Positions 1-9,030 of a stretch of DNA of 64,000 bases are shown here, one piece after another; within the stretch, counting starts at the first letter, position 1; every line of letters starts with the position of its first letter. Source of the DNA: Paenibacillus tengchongensis. GTDB taxonomy: Bacteria; Bacillota; Bacilli; Paenibacillales; Paenibacillaceae. The notes under the pieces are model-generated. The model saw nothing but the letters and a program-made list of their open reading frames with translations. It did no database searches and was not told the origin of the DNA. The stretch spans positions 1-64,000 of the forward strand of contig NZ_WACP01000011.1 in assembly GCF_008973665.1 (NCBI RefSeq). The letters run 5' to 3'. The position numbers and the translations under genes were made by a program.

Positions 1-72
1 CCGTTCATGAGTAGTTTCCTATATTATACAACATTAACGCGGTGTCGTGTGAAATTAATATTCCATAAAGAA

Positions 73-124
73 GGCTGTCGAGACTTTCTCGACAGCCTGA
101 GAGCCTGGATAACCAGGCTCTTTT
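73..124 (+). terminator. Tandem hairpins ending in a T-run
   Basis: Two adjacent perfect hairpins are visible: 11-bp arms at 73-83 and 87-97, then 8-bp arms at 101-108 and 113-120 followed by TTTT. The second has the form of an intrinsic terminator for a gene that ends left of the window. No gene is visible in bases 1-276. Confidence 0.6.
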
Positions 125-276
125 AAAAAATGAGTTGTATATTTTACCAAGACCTCAAACTAAATGATAACTGAAGCGGAAAGAATAGTCTAGTAATTTT
201 TCCTGGAAATGCTAAGATGAGTTAACCGGTAAAAAATGATGCGGGTGCGCACCCTCTGCATGGACTGGAGATTAGC

Positions 277-1392
277 TTGAAGGGATTAGATTTGAGTGAA
301 GCGTTTTACTGGGAAATTGTGAGACCGATCATTGCCAGGCGTTTACCACAGCTGCTTGAGCGGCATGCTGCAGGATTGATCGGATATGGTTCAGATGTGC
401 TCGGCCATGACGATGACCTGTCAACGGACCATGAGTGGGGGGCGAGATGTCACCTATGGCTACAGGAATCAGATTACCAAGACTATGCGGGCCTTCTGAA
501 CCAAGCGCTCGATGAAGAACTGCCAATGTTATTCAAAGGGCAGCCCGCCCGCTTCTCGCTGGATGATCATCATCAGGTGCTGGTTCCTTATAACGGTAAC
601 CGCAATATCCATCATGTCGCCATTACAACGGTTAAGCGGCATAAACATGTGCAATTGGGTGTGCAGACACCGGAGCTGTCAACGCTCGATTGGCTGGTGA
701 TCCCGGAGCAAAAGCTGCTGGAGTGGACGAGAGGAAGAATTTTTACGGATCCTGTCGAGGAGATTACGGAACTGCGCAAGGTGCTTTCCTATTTCCCGGA
801 CGACATATGGCGCTTTAAACTGAAGTACGCCTGGAATTCCCTTCAACCCCTCTACATCGCGAGGCTGGCTGACCGAAGAGGCGATTCGTTCTCGGCACGG
901 CTGGCTATCAATAGAATGGCTGAGAAAGTGGTCCAACTGATCTTTCTGTACAACAGGAAATACCGACCCGGCACCTACAAGTGGATTTCCAGGGAACTTC
1001 TGCAGAGCAGCCCCTTGGCAGAGCGGCTCGCCGGTCAGCTTGAAAGCGCTGTGCTAGAAGCTGATGTATCGCGAGCGGTTGAACTCATTGAAAGCGTTCT
1101 GAATGAAGTGGTGGATATCCATAACAAGCTCGGAGTAACGGGGCCTGTAGAACCTCAAGCTTCTGTGCCGTTAAAGAGGGGGATGCAAAGTTACTCTTAT
1201 GATTATATAGAACAGGCATTGCTGTACTCCCTGCCGGAGGAGCTTCAGCATTTGGAGATTCCCGGAGCTGTCGACCAATTCGTTACGGGTGACGACCTAT
1301 TGATATGGGCAGATCATTATACCAAGTTCAAGCCTGTGTTCCAAATGAAGTCAGATATAGAGAGAAACGGAATCGGAGATATGATTGTATAA
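277..1392 (+). CDS. DUF4037/nucleotidyltransferase-like protein
   Basis: This is a 371-residue soluble protein. Near residue 37 it has the motif GYGSDVLGHDDDLSTDHEWG, which resembles the Gly-Ser plus paired-Asp active site of the nucleotidyltransferase fold as seen in DUF4037 proteins. The substrate is unknown. The TTG start follows a TGGAG ribosome site, and a 12-bp palindrome (GGGTGCGCACCC) lies at 243-254 just before it. The gene ends in a strong hairpin. A distant paralogue (3056-4048) lies 1.7 kb away on the other strand. Family assignment is by motif only. Confidence 0.7.
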   Translation: MKGLDLSEAFYWEIVRPIIARRLPQLLERHAAGLIGYGSDVLGHDDDLSTDHEWGARCHLWLQESDYQDYAGLLNQALDEELPMLFKGQPARFSLDDHHQVLVPYNGNRNIHHVAITTVKRHKHVQLGVQTPELSTLDWLVIPEQKLLEWTRGRIFTDPVEEITELRKVLSYFPDDIWRFKLKYAWNSLQPLYIARLADRRGDSFSARLAINRMAEKVVQLIFLYNRKYRPGTYKWISRELLQSSPLAERLAGQLESAVLEADVSRAVELIESVLNEVVDIHNKLGVTGPVEPQASVPLKRGMQSYSYDYIEQALLYSLPEELQHLEIPGAVDQFVTGDDLLIWADHYTKFKPVFQMKSDIERNGIGDMIV

Positions 1393-1397
1393 ATGGA

Positions 1398-1434
1398 ACA
1401 AGGAGCGGTCCAACGGACCGCTCCTTGTTATTTC
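1398..1434. terminator. Bidirectional intrinsic terminator
   Basis: A perfect 14-bp stem (ACAAGGAGCGGTCC and its complement around AAC) followed by TATTT lies between the convergent genes ending at 1392 and 1468. Confidence 0.75.
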
Positions 1435-1467
1435 AGCGCTGTTGTACTTACAAAAGGACTGACATCA

Positions 1468-2448
1468 TTACAGCAGCTCCCGCCGGAGCTCTTCCGCCGA
1501 TTTAGGCGACAGATAGCTGAACGGAATGTCGAATACGGTCTTGGCGCCGCTTTGTCCTTCACGGTTCAGGCGGACGGCCGCTCTGGCATAAGCCACCAGC
1601 ACACTGGCCGTAAATTCAGGATTGCTGTCCAGCTTGAGGCCGAATTCAACAATCTGCTTCTTGCCCTGTCCGGTCACTCCGCTGCGGATGACGAAGCCGC
1701 CATGCGGCATTTCTCCGTGCTCTTCGCGCAACTGCTCTTCAGTAATGAAGGTTACGGTCGTATCGTAATCGGCAAAATAATTCGGCATCGAAACGATCGC
1801 CTGACGAATCTCTTCCTGGTCCGCGTGCTCCTCGGCCACCACATAACATTCGCGCAGATGCTTCTGCCGCGTGGACAGCTCGGGCGTTTCGCCTGCCCGG
1901 ATCTGTTCGATCACTTCTTGTACAGGAACGGTGTATTGTACGCCGCCCTTGACGCCAGGTACACGCCGGATGGCATCGGAATGGCCTTGGCTGACGCCTT
2001 TGCCCCAGAATGTGTAATCCGTTCCTACCGGAAGAATGGCTTCGGCAAGCAGCCGGTTCAAGGAGAAGAGACCCGGGTCCCAGCCGGTGGAAATCACGCT
2101 GAGGTGGCCGTTTTCTTTGGCGGCGGCATCGACGGTTTCAAAGAATTCCGGGATTTTGGCATGGGTATCAAAGCTGTCTACTGTGTTGAACATCCTGGCA
2201 AGCATTGGAGTCTGCTCAGGCAGATCGGTAGCGGAGCCACCGCACAATATCATGACATCAATGCTACCTGCATAACTTTCCGCTGCGGAAATATGCTCAA
2301 ATTTCACTCCGGGGTGAGCGGAATGAAGCTGTTCCGGCTGTCTGCGTGTAAATACGGCTGCCAGCTCAAAATCCTGATTTTGTTCCAGGGCATGAATAAC
2401 GCCTTTTCCAAGGTTGCCATAACCGGCAATTCCAACTTTAATGGTCAT
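1468..2448 (-). CDS. ddh: meso-diaminopimelate D-dehydrogenase
   Basis: This is an NADPH-dependent enzyme that converts L-tetrahydrodipicolinate plus ammonia to meso-diaminopimelate in one step, feeding lysine and peptidoglycan synthesis. The 326 residues start MTIKVGIAGYGNLGKG, a Rossmann dinucleotide-binding glycine loop, and length and sequence fit the Ddh family throughout. AGGAGG precedes the ATG, and a TATAAT-like -10 lies at 2496-2501 on the minus strand. It stands alone, convergent with the DUF4037-like gene. The dehydrogenase route is one of several alternatives for this step. Confidence 0.92.
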   Translation of the reverse strand: MTIKVGIAGYGNLGKGVIHALEQNQDFELAAVFTRRQPEQLHSAHPGVKFEHISAAESYAGSIDVMILCGGSATDLPEQTPMLARMFNTVDSFDTHAKIPEFFETVDAAAKENGHLSVISTGWDPGLFSLNRLLAEAILPVGTDYTFWGKGVSQGHSDAIRRVPGVKGGVQYTVPVQEVIEQIRAGETPELSTRQKHLRECYVVAEEHADQEEIRQAIVSMPNYFADYDTTVTFITEEQLREEHGEMPHGGFVIRSGVTGQGKKQIVEFGLKLDSNPEFTASVLVAYARAAVRLNREGQSGAKTVFDIPFSYLSPKSAEELRRELL

Positions 2449-2672
2449 CGGGATAGTCCTCCTTAATCTGGGGTGTAATGTATGCAGCTCACACGATTAT
2501 AACGTAGAATGGAAGATTGCACTACCCTTTTCACCAGTTACGGAGATCATTTTATGGATGAAGCACAGTATACCCCTCACGAATCTGGGATTTTGTTAGG
2601 AAAGCATGTTATTATTATATAGGCCCAGTGAACGGAATACCGATGTATCATAATAAGAAAGGCGACGATGGG

Positions 2673-3029
2673 ATGACAAACTTTATGATGGACAACAACT
2701 TAGAATATTATTTGAACTTGCCCTACACCTTGGAAATCCGGGAAATTCATGATGAGTTGGGACACTATTTCTATGGGAATTATGTTGAGCTTAATGGATG
2801 CGAAAGCAAAGGAGATACGATCGAAGACTTAGTCTCTAATATGACGGATGCTAAGCTGGCTTGGATTTCGATCCGGTATGAACGCGGTGAACTGATTCCT
2901 GAACCCCAATCGGTGTATAGCGGGCAGCTTATGCTGCATCTTCCCCGGTCATTGCATCAGAAGCTTGCCATCAAAGCGCGGCAGGAGGGAATTTCCTTGA
3001 ACCAGTACATTATATATAAATTAAGCTGA
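2673..3029 (+). CDS. HicB-like protein with C-terminal ribbon-helix-helix
   Basis: About 118 residues. The N-terminal half (YTLEIREIHDELGHYFYGNYVELNG, read in two parts) resembles the partial RNase H fold of HicB antitoxins. The C-terminal part (LHLPRSLHQKLAIKARQEG and what follows) resembles a ribbon-helix-helix DNA-binding segment. The ATG at 2673 has AAAGG upstream; an in-frame GTG at 2628 is an alternative start. No HicA-type toxin gene is next to it, so it is an orphan HicB-type protein or a transcription factor rather than a complete toxin-antitoxin pair. Confidence 0.7.
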   Translation: MTNFMMDNNLEYYLNLPYTLEIREIHDELGHYFYGNYVELNGCESKGDTIEDLVSNMTDAKLAWISIRYERGELIPEPQSVYSGQLMLHLPRSLHQKLAIKARQEGISLNQYIIYKLS

Positions 3030-3055
3030 CAAAAGCGTTGATAGCCAGCAGCTTA

Positions 3056-4048
3056 TTATTGGTCCGCCTCCTTGTTCCAGCCCCATAAGCTCCACACCCA
3101 GAACTGTTCGGCGGAATACCCGTTCTGGACAGCCTTCCTGGAGCAGTCGTCGATCCAGTTCCGCCACTGCGGATGTTCCCAGGCGCTAAGACGCTCTGCC
3201 CACAGCAGTTCTTCGCCGGGATTCCCGCTGTACAGATTCACCTCAGGAAGCAGCATATGCCCCGTAATAAAAGCTTTATAAGATGTGATCAAGCCCGCTA
3301 TGATCTCTACCCGCTCATTCCAGCGCTCCGATGCGGCAAGCTCATCCAGAGCGGAAGTGAAGCCTGCTGCTTCATCCGGCAGTTCCCCGAAAGCCCACCG
3401 TAAATGCGTCCGCCACGGGTAATACCGGTGGAATACCGCAAACCCGAGCCGGAACAAGCCCTCGATTACCCGGCCATAAATCAGATGCGCTTCAGCCAGC
3501 CTTTCCCGTAACACACAAGAACGCAGTTCGGCATAATCCTCCGCGATCAACTGCTGCAGTGCCCGGAGGATGCTCTTCTTCCAGAGAGGTTCCGGATAGA
3601 GGGAAGGAGCAGTAGCTGACCTTAGACGGTGCAGAATACCCTGCGGATCGTGAACAATCCGGTTGTACTGGACCGTGAATAATGATTCAAAGGACACGCT
3701 TTCCCATGGCAGATCGCCGGAGCCTTCGAGGAATGCCTGAGCCTTCCCGTCCAGCAGCCAGGACACGGGAAGGACCGAGATCACAGAGCCTTCCTGCTTC
3801 CAAGGGTTTGTCCGGGCCAACAGCCCGTTCAGCGACAGCTGCAATTGTCCTCCATAGGCCTTCCAGCGGTCATCGGGCAAATATACGGCCGCTTCCAGAT
3901 CGGACAGGGGATCATCGATCCCCAGCCCGACAGAGCCCAGGATCATGAGACTCATCTCGGGAACAGCCTCAGGAAATTGTTTTCGGATCACCGGCATAAC
4001 GGCATGGTCGAAATAGCGGGTTACCGCTGTGGACATCGTTATCTTCAC
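3056..4048 (-). CDS. DUF4037/nucleotidyltransferase-like protein (paralogue)
   Basis: A 330-residue protein with the motif ILGSVGLGIDDPLSDLEAAV near residue 36, the same Gly-Ser/Asp-Asp arrangement as the gene at 277-1392. The second half is rich in Trp and aromatic residues and ends SLWGWNKEADQ. The two proteins share layout and length class but are strongly diverged. An AGGAGT-type ribosome site precedes the ATG. It converges with the HicB-like gene. Substrate unknown. Confidence 0.65.
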   Translation of the reverse strand: MKITMSTAVTRYFDHAVMPVIRKQFPEAVPEMSLMILGSVGLGIDDPLSDLEAAVYLPDDRWKAYGGQLQLSLNGLLARTNPWKQEGSVISVLPVSWLLDGKAQAFLEGSGDLPWESVSFESLFTVQYNRIVHDPQGILHRLRSATAPSLYPEPLWKKSILRALQQLIAEDYAELRSCVLRERLAEAHLIYGRVIEGLFRLGFAVFHRYYPWRTHLRWAFGELPDEAAGFTSALDELAASERWNERVEIIAGLITSYKAFITGHMLLPEVNLYSGNPGEELLWAERLSAWEHPQWRNWIDDCSRKAVQNGYSAEQFWVWSLWGWNKEADQ

Positions 4049-4161
4049 TCCTCATTATCATTATTCATTAAGAAGGTATACTCGTTGTTAGTTGCAGGTA
4101 TCATAACTGCCCGGCTGCGTTGTGTCTATGGAAACTTTCCTTTATAGCTAATCTTTGCATC

Positions 4162-4200
4162 AAAAAAAGAGACAAGCTCCCCCATAAGGAACTGTCTCTT
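4162..4200 (-). terminator. Terminator of the ABC exporter pair
   Basis: A stem of AAGAGACA and TGTCTCTT around a 20-base loop, with a T-run on the minus strand (plus-strand A-run at 4162-4168), lies 29 bases after the 4229-6310 gene. Confidence 0.65.
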
Positions 4201-4228
4201 GTTAGAATTGCCTCTGTTCTTAAATGAA

Positions 4229-6310
4229 TCAGCCTTCGTTAATTGACGGCTGCAGCCGTGCGGCTGAGTGTTCCCCTGGCGCAGCTTCCGGCTGTCCGGA
4301 AGCACCGGCACCGAGCTGCAGCTGGTACATGCGGAAGTATCTGCCGCCCAGCGCCATCAGCTCGTCGTGGCTGCCGCGTTCGACAATCTCGCCGCGGTGC
4401 AGCACGAGAATCTGGTCCGCACTGCGGATGGTGGAGAGGCGGTGGGCGATGATGAAGGTGGTTCGCCCTTGCTTCAGCACCTCAAGCGCCTGCTGGATCA
4501 GACTTTCCGTCTCGGTATCGATATTCGATGTCGCTTCGTCCAGAATCAGGATCGCCGGATCGAAGGCCAGCGCCCGGGCGAAGGAGATCAGCTGGCGCTG
4601 TCCGGCGGAAAGGGTGCTGCCCTTCTCGACCACCGGCTCGTCAAAGCCCTTCGGCAGGTGGGCCAGCAGCTTGTCGGCTCCGACCTCACGCAGTGCGCGC
4701 TCTACCCGTTCACGGGAGATCCGTTCATCGCCGAGGCTTACATTGCTGGCGATTGTCCCGGTGAAGAGATAAGGGTCCTGCAGCACGATGCCCATATGGC
4801 TGCGCAACCACTGCTTCGGAATCTCCTTGACCTCCTGCCCGTCGATCGTGATGCTGCCGCGCTGCGGATCGTAGAAGCGGAACAGCAGGTTGATGATGGA
4901 GCTTTTGCCGGAGCCGGTATGTCCGACTAGAGCAACTGTCTCGCCGGAACGGGCTTCAAAGGAGATGTCACGCAGTACAAAGTCCTGCTTATAGGCGAAC
5001 GAAACATCCTTAAAGACCACATTTCCTTTGTAGCGCGGCATGGAACCATCGGTAACCGGCTCTCCCGGCTCATCCATCAGCTTGAAGACGCGTCCGGCGG
5101 AGACCATGGAGGTGTCCAGGTTGGCCAGCTGGTTCACCATTCCGGTAATCGGCTGGAACAGCCGCCCGAGCACGTCGACGAAGGCGTACAGTACGCCCAG
5201 CGACACAAAGGTGGAACCGCCCATGCTGCCGAAGCCGAAGTAACACAGGATCATGACGAATGCGAAATTGCGCAGCGAGCCGACCAGATTATGCGAGGTG
5301 AAGGCGTTCAGGTTCAGCATCTTATTCTGATAGGTCATATAGTCGTCATTCAGCCGCTCGAACTCTTCCGAGCTCTGCTTCTGGCGGCGGAAAATCCGGA
5401 TGATGGACATTCCCTGAATCGACTCGTTAATAATGGCGTTGATTTCACTGAGCCGCGAGCGGATGATGGTATTGTATTTGGTGGCAATTTTCCGGTACAG
5501 CACAATCCAGACGATAATAATCGGCACAATGAACAGGCTGACCAGACCCAGGCGCCAATCCAGAAGGAACAGCGCGATATACACGCCGGTGATATTGATG
5601 ATGCCGGAGCTGAAATTGGATAATACGGCGATGAACAGATCCTTAACCGCTTCTGTGTCGTTGGTGACCCGGGAGACGACCTTGCCGGCAGGCAGATTGT
5701 CGAAAAAGTAAACCGGCAGGCGCTGGATATGTGCATACACATCGGTCCGCAGCTTGCGGATGACCTGGTTGGCCGACGACTGCAGCCAGTAGGTTTTGCC
5801 GAATTCGGCGAAGATGGAAATCACCAGGAAGACCGCGTACAATCCGACCAGCTCATAAATGCCGGGAAGCTCGGGTTTATAAAAAGCAAACAGCTCATCC
5901 GCCGACAGCTTCACGGCCGGATAGACGGCTTCGGTATCCCCGTTCGTGATCTTCACCATACCGTCGCTGTAGGCCCGCGTGCCGCTTTGCTGCGCAACAG
6001 GCTCGTTAATGAAATAGAAGCTTCGGCCAATCTGCAGCAGCCGCACCTCTTGGCCTTTCGTTTCTCCTTCGGCGAAGCGGTCGCCGCGTTTATAATATTG
6101 GTTATTATACTGTGCTGCCTCTTCGGAAGAATCTGTGGCGAAGTAGGGCCTTTCGATAGCCAGCATATGATTGTCGATCATACTCTTGGCGATAAACGGA
6201 CCGGCCAGCTCGGCGGCTACCCCGATGGTTAGCAGGAGCAGGGCGGCGATAAAGGTTTTTTTGGCGGTCAGGGCGTACTGCAGCAGGCGTTTGCCTGTAC
6301 TCTGTGTCAC
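4229..6310 (-). CDS. ABC exporter half-transporter, large subunit (BmrD/YheH type)
   Basis: A 693-residue membrane half-transporter with the permease domain first and the nucleotide-binding domain last. Walker A GHTGSGKSS is near residue 462, signature LSAGQRQL near 565 and Walker B ILILDEATSNID near 583, with the catalytic Glu present. About 100 extra residues separate the first two membrane spans, as in the larger subunit of heterodimeric exporters. GTG start with AGGAGGTG. It follows the partner gene by 30 bases in one operon. Likely exports drugs or lipophilic compounds; substrate not readable from sequence. Confidence 0.88.
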   Translation of the reverse strand: MTQSTGKRLLQYALTAKKTFIAALLLLTIGVAAELAGPFIAKSMIDNHMLAIERPYFATDSSEEAAQYNNQYYKRGDRFAEGETKGQEVRLLQIGRSFYFINEPVAQQSGTRAYSDGMVKITNGDTEAVYPAVKLSADELFAFYKPELPGIYELVGLYAVFLVISIFAEFGKTYWLQSSANQVIRKLRTDVYAHIQRLPVYFFDNLPAGKVVSRVTNDTEAVKDLFIAVLSNFSSGIINITGVYIALFLLDWRLGLVSLFIVPIIIVWIVLYRKIATKYNTIIRSRLSEINAIINESIQGMSIIRIFRRQKQSSEEFERLNDDYMTYQNKMLNLNAFTSHNLVGSLRNFAFVMILCYFGFGSMGGSTFVSLGVLYAFVDVLGRLFQPITGMVNQLANLDTSMVSAGRVFKLMDEPGEPVTDGSMPRYKGNVVFKDVSFAYKQDFVLRDISFEARSGETVALVGHTGSGKSSIINLLFRFYDPQRGSITIDGQEVKEIPKQWLRSHMGIVLQDPYLFTGTIASNVSLGDERISRERVERALREVGADKLLAHLPKGFDEPVVEKGSTLSAGQRQLISFARALAFDPAILILDEATSNIDTETESLIQQALEVLKQGRTTFIIAHRLSTIRSADQILVLHRGEIVERGSHDELMALGGRYFRMYQLQLGAGASGQPEAAPGEHSAARLQPSINEG

Positions 6311-6340
6311 GGTGACACCTCCTATGCTGCTGGATGCAGA

Positions 6341-8089
6341 TTATTCGTTCGTAAGATTATTCTCAACCTGCTGACGGTCGAATTGCTCACGGTACCAGCC
6401 GTTCTGTGCCAGCAGTTCCTGATGGGTGCCGCGCTCTGTAATCCGGCCGTCTTCCAGTACGACTATATGGTCGGCATGCTCAATGGCCGAGAGCCGGTGG
6501 GTCGAGATCAGGGTCGTTTTACCGGAGCGTTCCCGGCGGATGTTCTCGATAATTTGCGCTTCGGTCCGGGCGTCGACGGCCGACAGGGCATCATCGAGAA
6601 TCAGAATTTCCGGGTTTGCGATGAATGCCCGCGAGATGGATACGCGCTGCTTCTGTCCGCCGGAAAGCGATACGCCGCGTTCACCGACCAGGGTATCCAG
6701 GCCGTCCGAAAGGGTGCCGAGATCGTTCTGGAATGCCGCTGCCGTGATGGCGGCCATAATCCGCTCATCGTCTGCGCCGGCATAGCCGAACTGGATGTTC
6801 TCGCGCACGCTCTTGGAGAACAGAATCTGCTCCTGCGGGACATAACCCATCCAGCTGTGCAGCTGCTCCAGCGCAATCTGCTCAATCCGTACACCGGAGA
6901 TGAGGATTTCGCCCCGGCCGGTCGGATATTCATGAAGCAGCTGCTTGAGCAGCGTCGATTTGCCGCTGCCGGTCCGTCCAACGACGCCGAGGGTCTGGCC
7001 CTTCTCCAGCATCAGGCTGACCCCGCTGAGATTATCGACGGTCGAGGTCGGATAACGGAAGGTAACGTCCTTCAGTTCAATCCGTTTCGGTTCAGTTACA
7101 GCTGTAGGATGCGGCACATCCTCGACATCCGGCTTCGTGTTCAGCGTTTCGTCGATCCGCTCCAGCGAGGCACCGCCGCGCTGCATAATGTTGATCAGTT
7201 CGCCGATGGCGAACATCGGCCACACAATCATACCCAAATACATGTTGAAGGATACCAGGTCGCCAAGGGTAATCTGGTTGCGGAATACGAGATAAATGCC
7301 GTAAGTCAGCGCAATAATATAGCTCAGACCGACACAGAAGCGGATGGTCGGCTCGAAGAAGGAGTCTACCTTGGCCACGGCCATATTTTTGCGGTAAACA
7401 TCCTCAGTAATGTCGGCGAACCGCTTCTCGTCCAGCCTTTCCTGTACATAGGCGCGGATGACGCGGACCCCCGAGACCGACTCCAGCACCTGGTCGTTCA
7501 TGTCGCCGAAGGCGTCTTGGGCCAGGCTGTAACGGTCATGGATAGCTTTGCCGTAATAGATCATGGCAATGGCGATCAGCGGCAGGGGCAGGACGGCGGC
7601 CAGGGTCAGCTTCCAGCTGACCAGGAAGCCCATCGCCATCAGCACAACCGTGAAGTACATGGTAGAATCGACAAGTGTCAGCATCCCAAAGCCTACGGTG
7701 GTCGAGACCGCGCGGATGTCATTGGTCGCACGGGCCATCAGATCGCCTGTGCGGTTGCGTTCGAAGAACGCTGGCGTCATGGTCATCAGGCGGTTCATAA
7801 AGCGTGAGCGTAGCAGACGCTCCACTAGATTAGAGCCGCCAAACAGGCTGTGCATCCATATGTAGGTGATCCAGTAAATGAGGAGCAGCAGGGCCAGAAT
7901 CAGGCCGACGTACGTCAGGAGTGAGCCGGTAGTAATCGAACCGGACACAATTTCGTCAATGGCGTTGCCAAGGAGACGGGGCGGCAGCAGTTCGAGTACG
8001 CCTGCCACAATTAGCAGGATCATGCCCACGGCGTAACGCCTTTTTTCCCGGCGGAAGAACCAGCCGAGGTCACGGAGAACGGAGAACAA
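6341..8089 (-). CDS. ABC exporter half-transporter, small subunit (BmrC/YheI type)
   Basis: 582 residues from a TTG start at 8089, chosen because AAAGGAAG lies just upstream; the longer frame to 8194 has no ribosome site and runs into the attenuator region. Walker A GRTGSGKST is near residue 371 and signature LSGGQKQR near 474. Walker B reads LILDDALSAVD, so Asp replaces the catalytic Glu. This degenerate site paired with an intact site in the next gene is typical of heterodimeric exporters such as BmrCD. It lies behind a leader ORF and terminator. Confidence 0.87.
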   Translation of the reverse strand: MFSVLRDLGWFFRREKRRYAVGMILLIVAGVLELLPPRLLGNAIDEIVSGSITTGSLLTYVGLILALLLLIYWITYIWMHSLFGGSNLVERLLRSRFMNRLMTMTPAFFERNRTGDLMARATNDIRAVSTTVGFGMLTLVDSTMYFTVVLMAMGFLVSWKLTLAAVLPLPLIAIAMIYYGKAIHDRYSLAQDAFGDMNDQVLESVSGVRVIRAYVQERLDEKRFADITEDVYRKNMAVAKVDSFFEPTIRFCVGLSYIIALTYGIYLVFRNQITLGDLVSFNMYLGMIVWPMFAIGELINIMQRGGASLERIDETLNTKPDVEDVPHPTAVTEPKRIELKDVTFRYPTSTVDNLSGVSLMLEKGQTLGVVGRTGSGKSTLLKQLLHEYPTGRGEILISGVRIEQIALEQLHSWMGYVPQEQILFSKSVRENIQFGYAGADDERIMAAITAAAFQNDLGTLSDGLDTLVGERGVSLSGGQKQRVSISRAFIANPEILILDDALSAVDARTEAQIIENIRRERSGKTTLISTHRLSAIEHADHIVVLEDGRITERGTHQELLAQNGWYREQFDRQQVENNLTNE

Positions 8090-8178
8090 GTGAATCGCTT
8101 CCTTTCGGGTTGATATTGGTTGTCTTTGTATTGAGGGCTTACGTAACTTGAAGATAGCGGAACATACCGGTTGGCAAC

Positions 8179-8214
8179 AAAAAAGGCATACCATCCGAAA
8201 ACGGACGATACGCC
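8179..8214 (-). terminator. Attenuator-like terminator in the exporter leader
   Basis: On the minus strand a 13-base stem (GGCGTATCGTCCG with CGGATGGTATGCC, loop TTTT, two G-U pairs) is followed by TTTTTT. It sits after the leader ORF and 90 bases before the exporter start, inside the transcribed leader, so it must be read through for exporter expression. Confidence 0.8.
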
Positions 8215-8321
8215 TGTGTTGATACAGCGGTTATCATGTCTGCGGTGATTATGGCAGCCGCAGAGCATGGAATTAGCATTCTTGCAACTAGGAGCGCGCC
8301 TGTTCCGGCGCAGCTGTCGCT

Positions 8322-8414
8322 TCAGAAGGATTCCACTATTCGGGCTGCATGGATATTCGGTTGGTTATTGCCGGCAAAGTATTGATCATCTAATTTAACC
8401 ATAGTAAACACCAT
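8322..8414 (-). CDS. Leader peptide of the exporter operon (bmrB-like position)
   Basis: A 30-codon ORF starting MVFTMVKLDDQYFAG and ending IVESF. GAAAGGGTGAGC directly precedes the ATG, a very strong ribosome site. It lies between the promoter at 8469-8498 and the attenuator at 8179-8214. In Bacillus subtilis the BmrCD exporter is controlled by the leader peptide BmrB through ribosome stalling by antibiotics. The same layout suggests the same control here. I see no direct proof that the peptide sequence is homologous to BmrB. Confidence 0.65.
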   Translation of the reverse strand: MVFTMVKLDDQYFAGNNQPNIHAARIVESF

Positions 8415-8468
8415 GCTCACCCTTTCATCAGTTTGGTAATAACTTGAAATCGCTCAAGTTCTGTTCCG

Positions 8469-8498
8469 ATCTTATCATCCACTTAAAAGAATTGTCAA
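8469..8498 (-). promoter_or_regulatory. Promoter of the leader-exporter operon
   Basis: Minus-strand TTGACA (8498-8493), an 18-base spacer and TAAGAT (8474-8469) match a housekeeping promoter. Transcription would start near 8462, about 50 bases before the leader ORF. Confidence 0.75.
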
Positions 8499-8605
8499 AC
8501 ATAATTTTGAACATATTGCGAAATAGCGGTAAGATAGAAAGCAGGCGAAGTTTGGAATCACGCTGATTTGGGTTATGATAACTGCATATGGAGGAGTTGA
8601 CCACG

Positions 8606-8923
8606 ATGATTATGACCGTTAGCCCCGAAGCGTCCGCCTGGTTCCGGCGGGAGCTCGGACTTCAGGACAAGGATTATATCCGCTTGTTTCCCCGCTACAG
8701 TTCGGGAGGAGGGCTTCATCCCGGATTTTCACTGGGAATCGCAAATGAGCGTCCGGCCCGCCCGGCGGTAGAGACCGAGGCGGGCGGCATTGTATTTTAT
8801 ATGGAAGAACAGGACTTGTGGTATATGGAAGGATACAGTCTGGCCATTGAATATTCGAAGGCCGAAGACGATATCGAATATAATTACAAGCCTGTGGCCG
8901 TAGCCGGAGGCGTGCAGGAATAA
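8606..8923 (+). CDS. HesB/YneR-family protein
   Basis: A 105-residue protein, MIMTVSPEASAWFRRELG onward, resembling the HesB-like YneR family. The iron-sulfur carrier cysteines of true A-type carriers are absent: no Cys is present in the protein. The ATG at 8606 is favoured over 8588 because GGAGGAG (8590-8596) overlaps the earlier codon and is spaced correctly for 8606. It is a single gene closed by a bidirectional terminator. Exact role unknown. Confidence 0.75.
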   Translation: MIMTVSPEASAWFRRELGLQDKDYIRLFPRYSSGGGLHPGFSLGIANERPARPAVETEAGGIVFYMEEQDLWYMEGYSLAIEYSKAEDDIEYNYKPVAVAGGVQE

Positions 8924-8970
8924 CCGCTGCTGAGGTGCCGGAGCGCCAGAAATACTTAGCGGAAAGAACG

Positions 8971-9008
8971 AATAAGCCCTTGCCTCCAGGAGAAGGCAAG
9001 GGCTTATT
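8971..9008. terminator. Bidirectional intrinsic terminator
   Basis: A perfect 15-bp stem (AATAAGCCCTTGCCT and its complement) lies between two convergent genes. Confidence 0.8.
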
Positions 9009-9030
9009 CTGCTTAACGCTGCCGGGAAGC

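Noticed and set aside
8020..8268. 82-codon minus-strand ORF across the attenuator
   Set aside because: It reads through the terminator stem and has no ribosome site. The upstream 30-codon ORF has a much better one.
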